Positions 1 through 7,682 of a DNA stretch of 59,915 bases are shown piece by piece. The position numbers and the translations under genes were made by a program. The first letter of the stretch is position 1, and every line of letters begins with the position of its first letter. Under the pieces are notes generated by a model, which saw only the letters and a list, made by a program, of their open reading frames with translations, made no database searches and was not told the origin of the DNA. Origin of the DNA: Cyanobacterium stanieri LEGE 03274 (GTDB lineage Bacteria; Cyanobacteriota; Cyanobacteriia; Cyanobacteriales; Cyanobacteriaceae); NCBI RefSeq assembly GCF_015207825.1, contig NZ_JADEWC010000020.1, positions 1 through 59,915 on the forward strand, given 5' to 3'.

Positions 1-2
1 AG

Positions 3-71
3 TCTGATTTATTGGACTTAAACGCTTGGGGAGATTTGTCCTCTATCTTGGTTGGTGGCAACACCTGCTAG
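3..71 (+). CDS. C-terminal tail of a TnpB-type protein (partial)
   Basis: This is the end of a reading frame cut by the left edge. It reads through DLNAWGDLSS and stops with TAG at 69-71. The call rests mainly on context: the IS200/IS605-type right-end hairpin follows at once (100-121), and in these elements tnpB ends just before or inside that end. TnpB is an RNA-guided nuclease encoded by IS200/IS605 and IS607 elements. Only about 22 residues are visible, so neither the nuclease domain nor intactness can be judged. Confidence 0.45.
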   Translation, partial: SDLLDLNAWGDLSSILVGGNTC

Positions 72-92
72 GGTAAGATGAATCACTGAACC

Positions 93-128
93 AAGAATCC
101 TCCTGCGTTCACGCCGAGGAGTGTCAAC
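93..128 (+). mobile_element. IS200/IS605-type right end / omega-RNA scaffold hairpin
   Basis: The sequence AGAATCC, then a hairpin, then GTGTCAA is the typical right-end signature of cyanobacterial tnpB elements. The hairpin pairs CTCCT-GCG (100-107) with CGC-cg-AGGAG (112-121) around a TTCA loop, with a 2-nt bulge. The element should end at about 127. In this family the same DNA encodes the 3' part of the omega RNA (reRNA), and the sequence just outside the end acts as guide; here that would begin at about 128. The family assignment is recall of the motif, not a search. Confidence 0.65.
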
Positions 129-203
129 TTAACTGTCCTTGAGGAGATATGGTTAGATAAAATCTAGGGTAAAATCATAGGTAATTTATTTTAGGTCAAA
201 AGA

Positions 204-1133
204 GTGTTTTTTAGTATCGTTATTCCTACTTATAATCGTCTGCCAATTTTGCAAAAGTGTTTAAGGGCGCTCGAGCAACAGAATTATGATTCTGATTTGA
301 TTGATGGTTATGAAATTGTGGTGGTGGATGATGGTTCTACGGATGATACTATCAGTTGGCTTGAGCAAGAAAAGGCCGAGCTTCCCCATGTTAATCTTTG
401 TTTACAAAATCATCAGGGAGCGGCGATCGCCCGTAACCTAGGCATAGAAAAAGCCCAAGGAGATACCATTATTTTCATCGACAGTGATTTGGTGGTTACT
501 CCCACTTTTCTTGATGCCCATAGTAAAAGTTTAATCAAAGCTCAACAAAAACTAGGACACGATCGCATTTTTACCTACGGAGCCGTAATTAATACCGCCA
601 ACTTCGATAATCCTACCTCAGAACCTTATAAAATTACCGATTATTCCGCCGCTTATTTTGCCACAGGTAACGTGGCGATCGCCAAAAAATGGTTAGAAAA
701 AGCAGGAAAATTCGACCCTAACTTTCGTCAATATGGTTGGGAAGACCTAGAATTAGGAGTCAGACTAAAAAAATTAGGACTAAAACTCATCAAAACCCCC
801 CAAGCCGTAGGTTACCATTGGCATCCTCCCTTCAACCTCGAACAAATACCCAAACTCATCGAACAAGAAATCCAACGGGGAAAAATGGGAGTGATATTCT
901 ATGAAAAACATCCCACCTATGAAGTAAAAATGATGATTCAAATGACCTGGATTCATCGTCTCCTCTGGGGTATTCTTTCCCTTGGGGGGAGACTTAACGA
1001 AAAAACCATGAAACCACTATTACAATGGTTAATCGATCAAGGAAAACCGCAACTAGCCCTCGAAATTGCTCGAATTTTCCTTAACTGGTATAACGTTCAA
1101 GGTGTTTATGAAGCATATAACGCTCATAAGTAA
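204..1133 (+). CDS. Family 2 glycosyltransferase
   Basis: A GT-A fold glycosyltransferase of 309 residues that would transfer a sugar from an activated nucleotide sugar to an unidentified acceptor, probably in cell-surface glycan synthesis. Visible motifs: the N-terminal SIVIPTYNR strand, VDDGSTDD at 41-48 (nucleotide binding), the DSD metal site at 93-95, and GWEDLELG around 178-185, which supplies the usual ED motif. The start is GTG, chosen because the GT-A fold begins at once and no better ATG lies nearby. There is no transmembrane segment. It stands alone, with a tnpB element end upstream and an unrelated coiled-coil gene downstream. Donor and acceptor cannot be predicted. Confidence 0.88.
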   Translation: MFFSIVIPTYNRLPILQKCLRALEQQNYDSDLIDGYEIVVVDDGSTDDTISWLEQEKAELPHVNLCLQNHQGAAIARNLGIEKAQGDTIIFIDSDLVVTPTFLDAHSKSLIKAQQKLGHDRIFTYGAVINTANFDNPTSEPYKITDYSAAYFATGNVAIAKKWLEKAGKFDPNFRQYGWEDLELGVRLKKLGLKLIKTPQAVGYHWHPPFNLEQIPKLIEQEIQRGKMGVIFYEKHPTYEVKMMIQMTWIHRLLWGILSLGGRLNEKTMKPLLQWLIDQGKPQLALEIARIFLNWYNVQGVYEAYNAHK

Positions 1134-1253
1134 AAATACTTAAAATAAGAAAATAAGACTCTTAAATAAGTTTTATCAATATAATACTTTTAGACTAAAA
1201 ATAACAAACAGTTCATAGAAAATAAAAATAATATAAATGCGGAGGCATAAAAA

Positions 1254-2900
1254 ATGCAAATAGCAATTGGTGCAATTATCGGCATCGTAGTCGGTGTCGT
1301 AATTATGTTTTTTGTGGGTAAAGACAAAGTCAACCCAGAAGAAATCGAAAAAGAAAAACAAAAAGCCCTTAAACAAGCCGAACAAGACTTTGAAACTAGA
1401 AAACAAGAATTAATCACATCCCTCAGACAAGAATATCAAGCCGAATCGGCTCAAACCATCTCCCTACAAAAAGATACCTATGAGAACCAAATTCAAGCCC
1501 TCAACGGCCAAGTTGTTGAACTAGAGGCACAAAATAATCAACTACAAAGCGCCCTCACCGAAGCCCAGGAAGCATCTGCAGATAGTAGCGAATTGGATGA
1601 GGCAAAAAGTCAAATTGAATCCCTCGCCGCTCAAGTCGCTCAACTACAAGCCCTAGAGCCTGAAATGGAATCTTTGCGACAGAGAAGTTCTCAACTAGAG
1701 GAAGAAAAACAAAACTTAGAACAAAGTTATCAAGCCCACATTGAAGAATTAACCAGTAACTATCAACAAGAATTAGAAAATCAAGTTAAAGCCGTTAGGG
1801 AAGAATATGAAAATCAAGAGGAATTACCCGAAACCCAGTTAGACTTGGAAACCGCAGCAATTCCAGGGGATTATATTCAACAACTAGCCGAAGAATATCA
1901 ATCTGAGGAAGAATCCTCTTTTACTCAAGAAGCCCAAGAAATGGGAGAAGAAATTGTTGAGGATACGGAAGAATCTTTAGCCGATTTTGGCGATAATGTT
2001 GAGGAGGTAGCCCAAGATAGTGAAGATTGGATCGGTGAAACCGCCGAAGATGCCCAAGACTCTTTCGATGAGTTGGCTCAAGAAACCGAGCAGGTAGCCC
2101 AGGATACTGAGGATTGGATGGGTGAAACCGCCGAAGATGCTCAAGACTCTTTCGATGAGTTGGCTCAAGAAACCGAGCAAGTAGCCCAGGATACTGAGGA
2201 TTGGATGGGGGAAGTGGTGGAAGATGCCCAAGCCTCTTTCGATGAGTTGGCTCAAGAAACCGAGCAAGTAGCCCAGGATACTGAGGATTGGATGGGGGAA
2301 GTTGTGGAAGATGCTCAAGCCTCTTTCGATGAATTTGGAGAAAATGTTTCTGCTACCGTGGAAGGAGTCGCAGAGCAGTTATCGGATGTTATGGACAACA
2401 TCATGGGTGATGATTCCTCAGAAGAAGAAATATCCGAAGATAGTGGCGATGATTTTGATATTTCCATGTTTGACGATGGAGAATCGGAAGAAGTTGCCAC
2501 CATTGATATGGGTGATGAACAAATCTTCGGGGAAATTGAAACGGAGTTATCTGATTCTAATGATGATGAGATTCTTGATTTTGAATCCTTTGACATCTCT
2601 GATGAGGTTACTACCAACGAGATGAGCAATGACGATCAACTTTCTTTGGATGATGATGAGTTAAATTTCTCTGAATTGTCTATGGATGATGAGAGTTCTT
2701 CTTCTGATGAAGATTTTAGCTTAGATTTAGATTTATCTGATGATAATAATGATGAGTTTGATTTAGATGCTTTGGTGGATGATTCTAATGACTCCTCTGA
2801 TAATGCCCAGATAAATCCTTTTGAGTTAGATAATTCTGATGATAATGATGTTGAAGAATTTGATTTTGATGCTTTACTCGATGATGATGATAATAAATAA
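1254..2900 (+). CDS. Membrane-anchored acidic coiled-coil repeat protein, function unknown
   Basis: The 548-residue protein begins with one membrane segment (residues 3-22, rich in I, V and G), followed by a charged coiled coil rich in E and Q (about 27-195). Next come four tandem 29-residue repeats (252-367) built on VAQDTEDWMGE. The tail is very acidic, rich in D, S and N, to the C-terminus (about 375-548). A strong ribosome site GGAGG (1241-1245) fixes the ATG. The architecture suggests a membrane-tethered scaffold or spacer reaching into the cytoplasm or lumen; that is inference. No enzymatic motif is seen. A strong terminator follows at 2929-2958, so the gene is probably monocistronic. 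The repeats are nearly identical at DNA level, so copy number may vary between strains. Confidence 0.85.
   Translation: MQIAIGAIIGIVVGVVIMFFVGKDKVNPEEIEKEKQKALKQAEQDFETRKQELITSLRQEYQAESAQTISLQKDTYENQIQALNGQVVELEAQNNQLQSALTEAQEASADSSELDEAKSQIESLAAQVAQLQALEPEMESLRQRSSQLEEEKQNLEQSYQAHIEELTSNYQQELENQVKAVREEYENQEELPETQLDLETAAIPGDYIQQLAEEYQSEEESSFTQEAQEMGEEIVEDTEESLADFGDNVEEVAQDSEDWIGETAEDAQDSFDELAQETEQVAQDTEDWMGETAEDAQDSFDELAQETEQVAQDTEDWMGEVVEDAQASFDELAQETEQVAQDTEDWMGEVVEDAQASFDEFGENVSATVEGVAEQLSDVMDNIMGDDSSEEEISEDSGDDFDISMFDDGESEEVATIDMGDEQIFGEIETELSDSNDDEILDFESFDISDEVTTNEMSNDDQLSLDDDELNFSELSMDDESSSSDEDFSLDLDLSDDNNDEFDLDALVDDSNDSSDNAQINPFELDNSDDNDVEEFDFDALLDDDDNK
2007..2354 (+). repeat. Four in-frame 87-bp tandem repeats
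   Basis: Units start at 2007, 2094, 2181 and 2268, each 87 bp (29 codons). Units 1 and 2 carry the GETAEDAQDSF variant and units 3 and 4 the GEVVEDAQASF variant. Unit 4 diverges after FDE. Third positions are conserved as well as the residues, which points to recent duplication. Confidence 0.95.
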
Positions 2901-2928
2901 GATTCATTTTCGTTAATTTTTCTCTTTG

Positions 2929-2958
2929 CCACGCTTAGGAAAAAGCGTGGTTTTTTTT
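2929..2958 (+). terminator. Rho-independent terminator
   Basis: A perfect 8-bp stem, CCACGCTT with AAGCGTGG, has a 6-nt loop and is followed by eight T residues. It lies 29 bp past the stop of the coiled-coil gene. On the minus strand it would also lie just past the end of the convergent anti-sigma-like gene. Confidence 0.88.
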
Positions 2959-2996
2959 GTTTGGGTAAGGTGCGCTGTGATATTTTAAGAAAAGGT

Positions 2997-3425
2997 CTAA
3001 TGAGAATGAGTCAAATTTCTTTTAATGATTAGACAATTACGATTGTCGGGGTAGCGCTCATATTTAAGCTCATCGGTAACTTTCTCTAATATTTCGATAC
3101 CTCTACCCCCGATTTTTAGTTGATCTTCTGCGCTAGTCAATTCTTTGAGGGATAATAAACTGAAAGGATTTCCTTGATCCCAAATTCTGATTAATAAATC
3201 GGAAGGATTAATGATAATTTCTATTTCTATGGTGGTTTCTGGAGACAGATTTTTATGGGCATGACGAACCGCATTGGTAAAACCTTCTGCCAAAGCTAAC
3301 TGACATTCTAGCCAAATTCTTTGATCAATAGATTCTGGTTTTACTTCCTCATATTTCCCTAACACTTCTCCTAAACAGAGTAAGTCGCTAGGTACAACGA
3401 AAGATATTTGTTTAACTGCGTTCAA
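2997..3425 (-). CDS. Anti-sigma regulatory factor-like ATP-binding protein (RsbW/SpoIIAB type)
   Basis: A stand-alone GHKL ATPase domain of 142 residues, similar to serine kinases that phosphorylate anti-sigma antagonists (RsbW, SpoIIAB). The N-box is EGFTNAVRHAH (about 48-58), the G1 box is IWDQGNPF (about 77-84) and the G2 box is GGRGIEIL (about 107-114). There is no dimerisation/phosphoacceptor domain, so it is not a histidine kinase. No sigma factor or antagonist gene lies beside it, which is common for these proteins in cyanobacteria. It converges on the acidic coiled-coil gene. The target is unknown. Confidence 0.85.
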   Translation of the reverse strand: MNAVKQISFVVPSDLLCLGEVLGKYEEVKPESIDQRIWLECQLALAEGFTNAVRHAHKNLSPETTIEIEIIINPSDLLIRIWDQGNPFSLLSLKELTSAEDQLKIGGRGIEILEKVTDELKYERYPDNRNCLIIKRNLTHSH

Positions 3426-3730
3426 TAGTCATTCAATCCTTTATTATTTAACCATTAATGGCTCATTATCCATTACACTACAAAGGGTTGAGTTTTTTCA
3501 TGATTACTCACTTATCAGTGAATGGTAATAATTTTGACTAATCATAGATGAGAGTTTTATGGAGGAAAATTTTGTTTTTCCTTTGTCTGTACACAAAAAG
3601 CCATAAGTTAAAAGCTCATAATTATGATTAGTGGTGTGTTAATTAAAGGTTAGCCTTTAATAATTATGTTTAGTATTTTGATACTGCTATTCTAACTCAA
3701 ATTGATTTTATTAAGATAATTTTTTAGATT
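3426..3730. other. Intergenic region between divergent genes
   Basis: An AT-rich region between divergent start codons, so it should hold both promoters. The only structure seen is a perfect 8-bp hairpin, ATTAAAGG-TTAG-CCTTTAAT, at 3642-3661. It has no T run and lies about 70 bp upstream of the hydrolase start. No open frame or RNA gene was seen. Confidence 0.5.
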
Positions 3731-4639
3731 ATGTTTACTTTACCTGAGACTAAGTTTTATACTTGGAAAAAATATCAATGTGCTTACACAGAATATAGTT
3801 CTGATGATGAGTCACAGTCTTTACCGTTGGTGTTAATTCATCCCATTGGGGTGGGTTTATCGGGTATTTTTTGGCATCGTTTTTTAAAGGCGATTACTGA
3901 TTGCGATGGTAGTTATAAGGTTTATAATCCTGATTTGCTGGGCTGTGGAGAGAGTGATTTACCTAGAATTGCTTATGATCCAAAAGATTGGGCGATGCAG
4001 TTAAATTTTTTCTTAGAAAATGTGGTAAAAAAACCTTGTATTTTAGTTGTTCAAGGGGCTTCTTTCCCTATTTCTGTATATATGGCGGCGGGGGATTTAA
4101 AGTGTGATTTAATTAAGGGTTTAATTTTGTCTGGCCCTCCTGCTTGGAATATTATGACTAATGGGGGTAATCTCAAGATTAGCGAAATTGTTTGGAATTT
4201 ATTTTTTGATTCTTTTGTGGGTTCTTTGTTTTATAAATATGCTCAGAGAAGAAAGTTTATTGAGTCTTTTTCTGTGAAACAATTATTTGCTAGTCCTGAT
4301 GATGTGGACGATGAATGGTTAAGTATGTTGGAAAAAGGTGCTGTTAATCCTAAAAATCGTTTTGCTGTGTTTTCTTTTTTGGCTGGTTTTTGGCGTAAAA
4401 ATTATCTTAAGTTATTACAAAAATTGGATCAGAAAATTTTACTTTTGATGGGTGATACTGCTAGTAGTGTTAGTAAAGATGGTTTTAAAGAAAGTCCTGA
4501 TCAAAGAATAGAATTATACAGTAAAAATATTGCTAATTTAGAGGGTAAAAAAATTAAAGGTCGTAATGTTTTGCCCTATGAGTCAACGGAGGAATTTTTA
4601 AACGAAGTGAGACTTTTTGTTGATAATTTTTCGGTTTAA
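3731..4639 (+). CDS. Alpha/beta-fold hydrolase with degenerate catalytic motifs
   Basis: A 302-residue protein with the alpha/beta hydrolase layout: the VLIHPIGVG oxyanion strand (34-42), NPDLLGCGESD (67-76), and the nucleophile-elbow region VVQGASFP (106-113). The expected elbow is GxSxG; here it is G-A-S111-F-P, so Ser remains but the last Gly is Pro. The loop that normally carries the catalytic His just before Leu-Pro reads GRNVLPYES (277-285), with Val280 at the expected His position. The family call is firm but hydrolase activity is doubtful: it may be a non-catalytic or altered member. It lies 41 bp upstream of hisS on the same strand and may be co-transcribed. Confidence 0.8.
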   Translation: MFTLPETKFYTWKKYQCAYTEYSSDDESQSLPLVLIHPIGVGLSGIFWHRFLKAITDCDGSYKVYNPDLLGCGESDLPRIAYDPKDWAMQLNFFLENVVKKPCILVVQGASFPISVYMAAGDLKCDLIKGLILSGPPAWNIMTNGGNLKISEIVWNLFFDSFVGSLFYKYAQRRKFIESFSVKQLFASPDDVDDEWLSMLEKGAVNPKNRFAVFSFLAGFWRKNYLKLLQKLDQKILLLMGDTASSVSKDGFKESPDQRIELYSKNIANLEGKKIKGRNVLPYESTEEFLNEVRLFVDNFSV

Positions 4640-4680
4640 TTATTAGGATTTTTTGTAATTATTTTCAGGAATAGATTTTA

Positions 4681-5922
4681 ATGGAACAAGTTCAAGCAAT
4701 TCGTGGTACTAGGGATATTTTGCCTGATGAGGTGGTTTATTGGCAGTTTTTGGAAAAGACGGCTTTTGAGATCTTGTCTCGGGCTTGTTATCAGGAAATT
4801 AGAACGCCTGTTTTTGAGCAAACTTCTTTGTTTGAAAGGGGTATTGGTGAGGCGACAGATGTGGTTGGTAAGGAGATGTACACTTTTACGGATAGGGGCG
4901 ATCGCACTTTAACCCTACGTCCAGAAGGCACGGCAGGGGCGGTACGAGCTTATATTCAAAATAAGTTGGCTAGTAATGGTATTCAACGATTGTGGTACAC
5001 CGGGGCGATGTTTAGGTACGAGCGCCCCCAGGCAGGAAGACAAAGACAATTTCATCAAATCGGTTTGGAGTTGTTGGGGGTAAAAGCCCCCCGCGCTGAT
5101 GTGGAAGTAATTGCGATCGCCACTGACATTTTAAGGGCGTTGGGATTAAAAAATCTCAGTTTACAGCTCAATTCTGTGGGCAATGGGGAAGATAGACAAA
5201 AATATCGTGATGCCTTGGTGGCATACCTCACCCCCTATAAAAATGATTTAGATCAAGACTCCCAAGAGCGCCTAGAACGTAATCCCCTGCGCATTTTAGA
5301 TAGTAAGGACAAGAAAACCCAAAAGATTGCGGAAAATGCCCCCTCTATTTTGGACTATCTTGGCACAGAATCTAAGGCACATTTTGACCAAGTTTGTCAA
5401 CTCCTAAACGATTTAAATATTACCTATCACCTTAATCCTCGTTTGGTGAGGGGGCTTGATTATTACACCGATACCGCCTTTGAAATTCAATCCGCCGATT
5501 TAGGGGCTCAGGCAACGGTATGCGGAGGAGGAAGATATGATGGTTTAGTGTCTCAATTGGGGGGCGGTGATACCCCTGCCATTGGTTGGGCCATGGGCAT
5601 GGAGCGTTTAATTCTTTTGCTCAAGGAATTACAACCCCTTTCTACTTCTAGCCCTGATATTTATTTTGTATCTAGGGGAGAAAAGGCCGAAAATAAAGCC
5701 CTTATCATTGCCCAAGATTTACGACAAAAGGGTTATAAAGTTGAGCTTGATTTGACAGGTAGTAATTTTGGTAAACAGTTTAAAAGGGGCGATCGCACGG
5801 GTGCTAAAATTTGTTTAGTCTTAGGAGATAGTGAAGTAGAAAACAACACCATTCAACTAAAATATCTCGACACGGGCAAACAAGAAACCCTTTCAATAAA
5901 TGAAATAGAGAGTAAACTTTAA
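4681..5922 (+). CDS. hisS: Histidyl-tRNA synthetase
   Basis: A class II aminoacyl-tRNA synthetase that charges tRNA-His. It has 413 residues, normal for bacterial HisRS. The N-terminus QAIRGTRDILPDE is typical. Motif 2 is seen as FRYERPQAGRQRQFHQIG, the histidine-specific HisA motif as LVRGLDYYTDTAFE, and motif 3 as GWAMGMERL. The C-terminal anticodon-binding domain follows (about 320-413). The stop lies 4 bp before the left end of a MITE-like repeat that fills the gap to the convergent arsJ gene, so that element may shape the 3' end of the transcript. Confidence 0.97.
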   Translation: MEQVQAIRGTRDILPDEVVYWQFLEKTAFEILSRACYQEIRTPVFEQTSLFERGIGEATDVVGKEMYTFTDRGDRTLTLRPEGTAGAVRAYIQNKLASNGIQRLWYTGAMFRYERPQAGRQRQFHQIGLELLGVKAPRADVEVIAIATDILRALGLKNLSLQLNSVGNGEDRQKYRDALVAYLTPYKNDLDQDSQERLERNPLRILDSKDKKTQKIAENAPSILDYLGTESKAHFDQVCQLLNDLNITYHLNPRLVRGLDYYTDTAFEIQSADLGAQATVCGGGRYDGLVSQLGGGDTPAIGWAMGMERLILLLKELQPLSTSSPDIYFVSRGEKAENKALIIAQDLRQKGYKVELDLTGSNFGKQFKRGDRTGAKICLVLGDSEVENNTIQLKYLDTGKQETLSINEIESKL

Positions 5923-5926
5923 TAAA

Positions 5927-6140
5927 TTAATCTCAGTTCGGGATAACGGGTTATGGGTAGCACAAGTATGGGGGTGTAGGTTAGGGGTGTGATGTTATTC
6001 AATTGTAGTCTGACACCAAATCCGATTTGTCGGGTTTATTATTATCCACCCTGTAACAATTGATCGTAAACAATTATTATCTTTTGCTTGTTCCCCATTC
6101 CCTGACAACTCCAGAAAATTTTATCCCGAACTCAGATTAA
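5927..6140. repeat. MITE-like element with 20-bp terminal inverted repeats (copy 1)
   Basis: The left end TTAATCTCAGTTCGGGATAA (5927-5946) and right end TTATCCCGAACTCAGATTAA (6121-6140) are inverted repeats matching at 19 of 20 positions. The 214-bp unit encodes nothing visible. It sits between hisS, which stops at 5922, and the convergent arsJ gene, which stops at 6143, so it is the whole intergenic region. If the outer TTAA is counted as a target duplication, the true inverted repeat is 16 bp. Related copies lie near 17.0, 43.2, 45.2, 45.4, 52.3 and 57.5 kb. Confidence 0.82.
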
Positions 6141-6142
6141 CA

Positions 6143-7378
6143 TTAATGTCCACTTTCCAACTTGGTTTGGAGTTTTTGGGGAGATGGTAACTTGAAGGAA
6201 ACCAGGGCGGCGATGAGGACAAAAAAGCTAGAAATCCATAAACAGCCCACAATGCCAAAGAGTTGATAACAGATACCAGATGTAATAGTGCCTAATAATC
6301 TTCCCCCTGAGTTGGCCATGTAATAAAAGCCGACATTTAAGGCCACGTCATTATCTTCGGTGTAAGCTAAGACGAGATAAGAATGGACGGCGGAATTGAA
6401 AGCGAAGACGATACCAAAGATGATTAAACCCCCTGTAATTACCCATTGCGGATCTAATCCTGCCATGAAGCTAAGGGCGATCGCCACTGGTACAATAGTT
6501 AAAATTGAAGTCCAAATCTGAATAGTCTTGGCTTGAGGCGCGGTACTTTTTTTATTTTGTCCGAGGATAGCAGGGGAAAAAGACTGAATGAAACCATAAC
6601 CAATCACCCAACAAGCCATATAACTACCCACCTGAATAAAAGTCCAATTCAACTCGCTTTGGAAAAATACAGGTAATGCCACCACAAACCATATATCCCT
6701 AGCACCAAAGAGGAAAAATCTGGCAAGGGATAAGATATTAATAGCTTTACTCTTGGAAAATAGCTGTTTAAATTTAACTTTAGCTTTGATTTTACCCATA
6801 TTTTTAGGCAACAATCGACCTGTCAAAAAGATGATAAATAATACCCCTGCCTGAATAAATAAAGCATTGGTAAATCCTGTTAATTCTAATAATGCTGCCC
6901 CCACAAAAAACCCTAAACCTTTGAGGGCATTTTTTGAACCCGTGAGAATGGCAACCCATTTAAATAACTTCGATTCCGCTTCCTTTGGTACTACCAAACG
7001 TACAGCACTTTTTGAACTCATCTTGGTTAAATCTTTGGCAACCCCTGAAAAAGCCTGAGATGTCATGACGTATAACACCTGAAACCATACCGCCCATGCT
7101 GGGTTAAGAAAACCAAGCATCACTAAGGCAAAAATTTGTAACCCAATGCCTCCATAGAGGGTTAATCGTAAGCCGAATTGTGAACCAATCCAACCTCCCA
7201 AAAAGTTGGTAACTACTCCAAAAATTTCGTAAAAGAGGAACAAGAAGGCGATTTCAATGGGGCTATAACCTAGTTTGTTGAAGTGTAGTAATACGAGCAT
7301 TCTTAATGCCCCATCGGTGATGGTATAACCCCAATAGGCGGCGGTAACTAAGCAATAATTTCTTAAGTTTTTGTCCAT
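6143..7378 (-). CDS. arsJ: ArsJ organoarsenical efflux transporter (MFS)
   Basis: A 12-helix major facilitator transporter of about 411 residues. ArsJ exports 1-arseno-3-phosphoglycerate, the unstable product a GAPDH makes from arsenate, giving arsenate resistance. The N-terminus NYCLVTAAYWGYTITDGALR and the adjacent GAPDH gene upstream on the same strand support ArsJ over a generic MFS protein. I chose the internal ATG at 7378; an upstream ATG at 7417 would add 13 residues lying outside the conserved start. A 304-bp gap with a heptamer repeat separates it from the GAPDH gene, so co-transcription is likely but not certain. No arsR, arsB, arsC or acr3 gene is in view. Confidence 0.87.
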   Translation of the reverse strand: MDKNLRNYCLVTAAYWGYTITDGALRMLVLLHFNKLGYSPIEIAFLFLFYEIFGVVTNFLGGWIGSQFGLRLTLYGGIGLQIFALVMLGFLNPAWAVWFQVLYVMTSQAFSGVAKDLTKMSSKSAVRLVVPKEAESKLFKWVAILTGSKNALKGLGFFVGAALLELTGFTNALFIQAGVLFIIFLTGRLLPKNMGKIKAKVKFKQLFSKSKAINILSLARFFLFGARDIWFVVALPVFFQSELNWTFIQVGSYMACWVIGYGFIQSFSPAILGQNKKSTAPQAKTIQIWTSILTIVPVAIALSFMAGLDPQWVITGGLIIFGIVFAFNSAVHSYLVLAYTEDNDVALNVGFYYMANSGGRLLGTITSGICYQLFGIVGCLWISSFFVLIAALVSFKLPSPQKLQTKLESGH

Positions 7379-7682
7379 TTTTTTATAGATGTAGTGATTT
7401 TTGATCCCCCCTAACACCTCTTAATTAGGGCAGGGAACGGGGAACGGGGAATAGGGAACAGTTTTCCATGGTTTATGGTTATAAATTGATAATCTAAACA
7501 TTTTTAACTACTTCTTAATTTCAAAATTATTACAACGCTATATTCGTTTGCCAGTATATGTTTCATAGTGTTTGTCTCCCTACTTTGAATCACCCCTGCC
7601 AAACCCCCTTTAATAAGTGAGGAATATAATTATTTTTTGGTAATAGTTGGAGAATTATGAATAAATAACATTCCCCATTCCC
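7379..7682. other. gap-arsJ intergenic region
   Basis: This holds the heptamer array at 7432-7459 and otherwise AT-rich sequence with no open frame of note. Whether arsJ has its own promoter here cannot be told. Confidence 0.5.
7432..7459. repeat. STRR-like heptamer array (GGGAAC class)
   Basis: Four consecutive 7-bp units, AGGGAAC, GGGGAAC, GGGGAAT and AGGGAAC, lie between the GAPDH and arsJ genes. They belong to the same class as arrays at 36801, 43045 and 57499. Confidence 0.85.

Noticed and set aside
1977-2318. Minus-strand 113-codon repeat-containing frame opposite the acidic protein
   Set aside because: It mirrors the 87-bp repeats of the plus-strand gene and has no ribosome site. The repeated frame is a by-product of the duplicated DNA.
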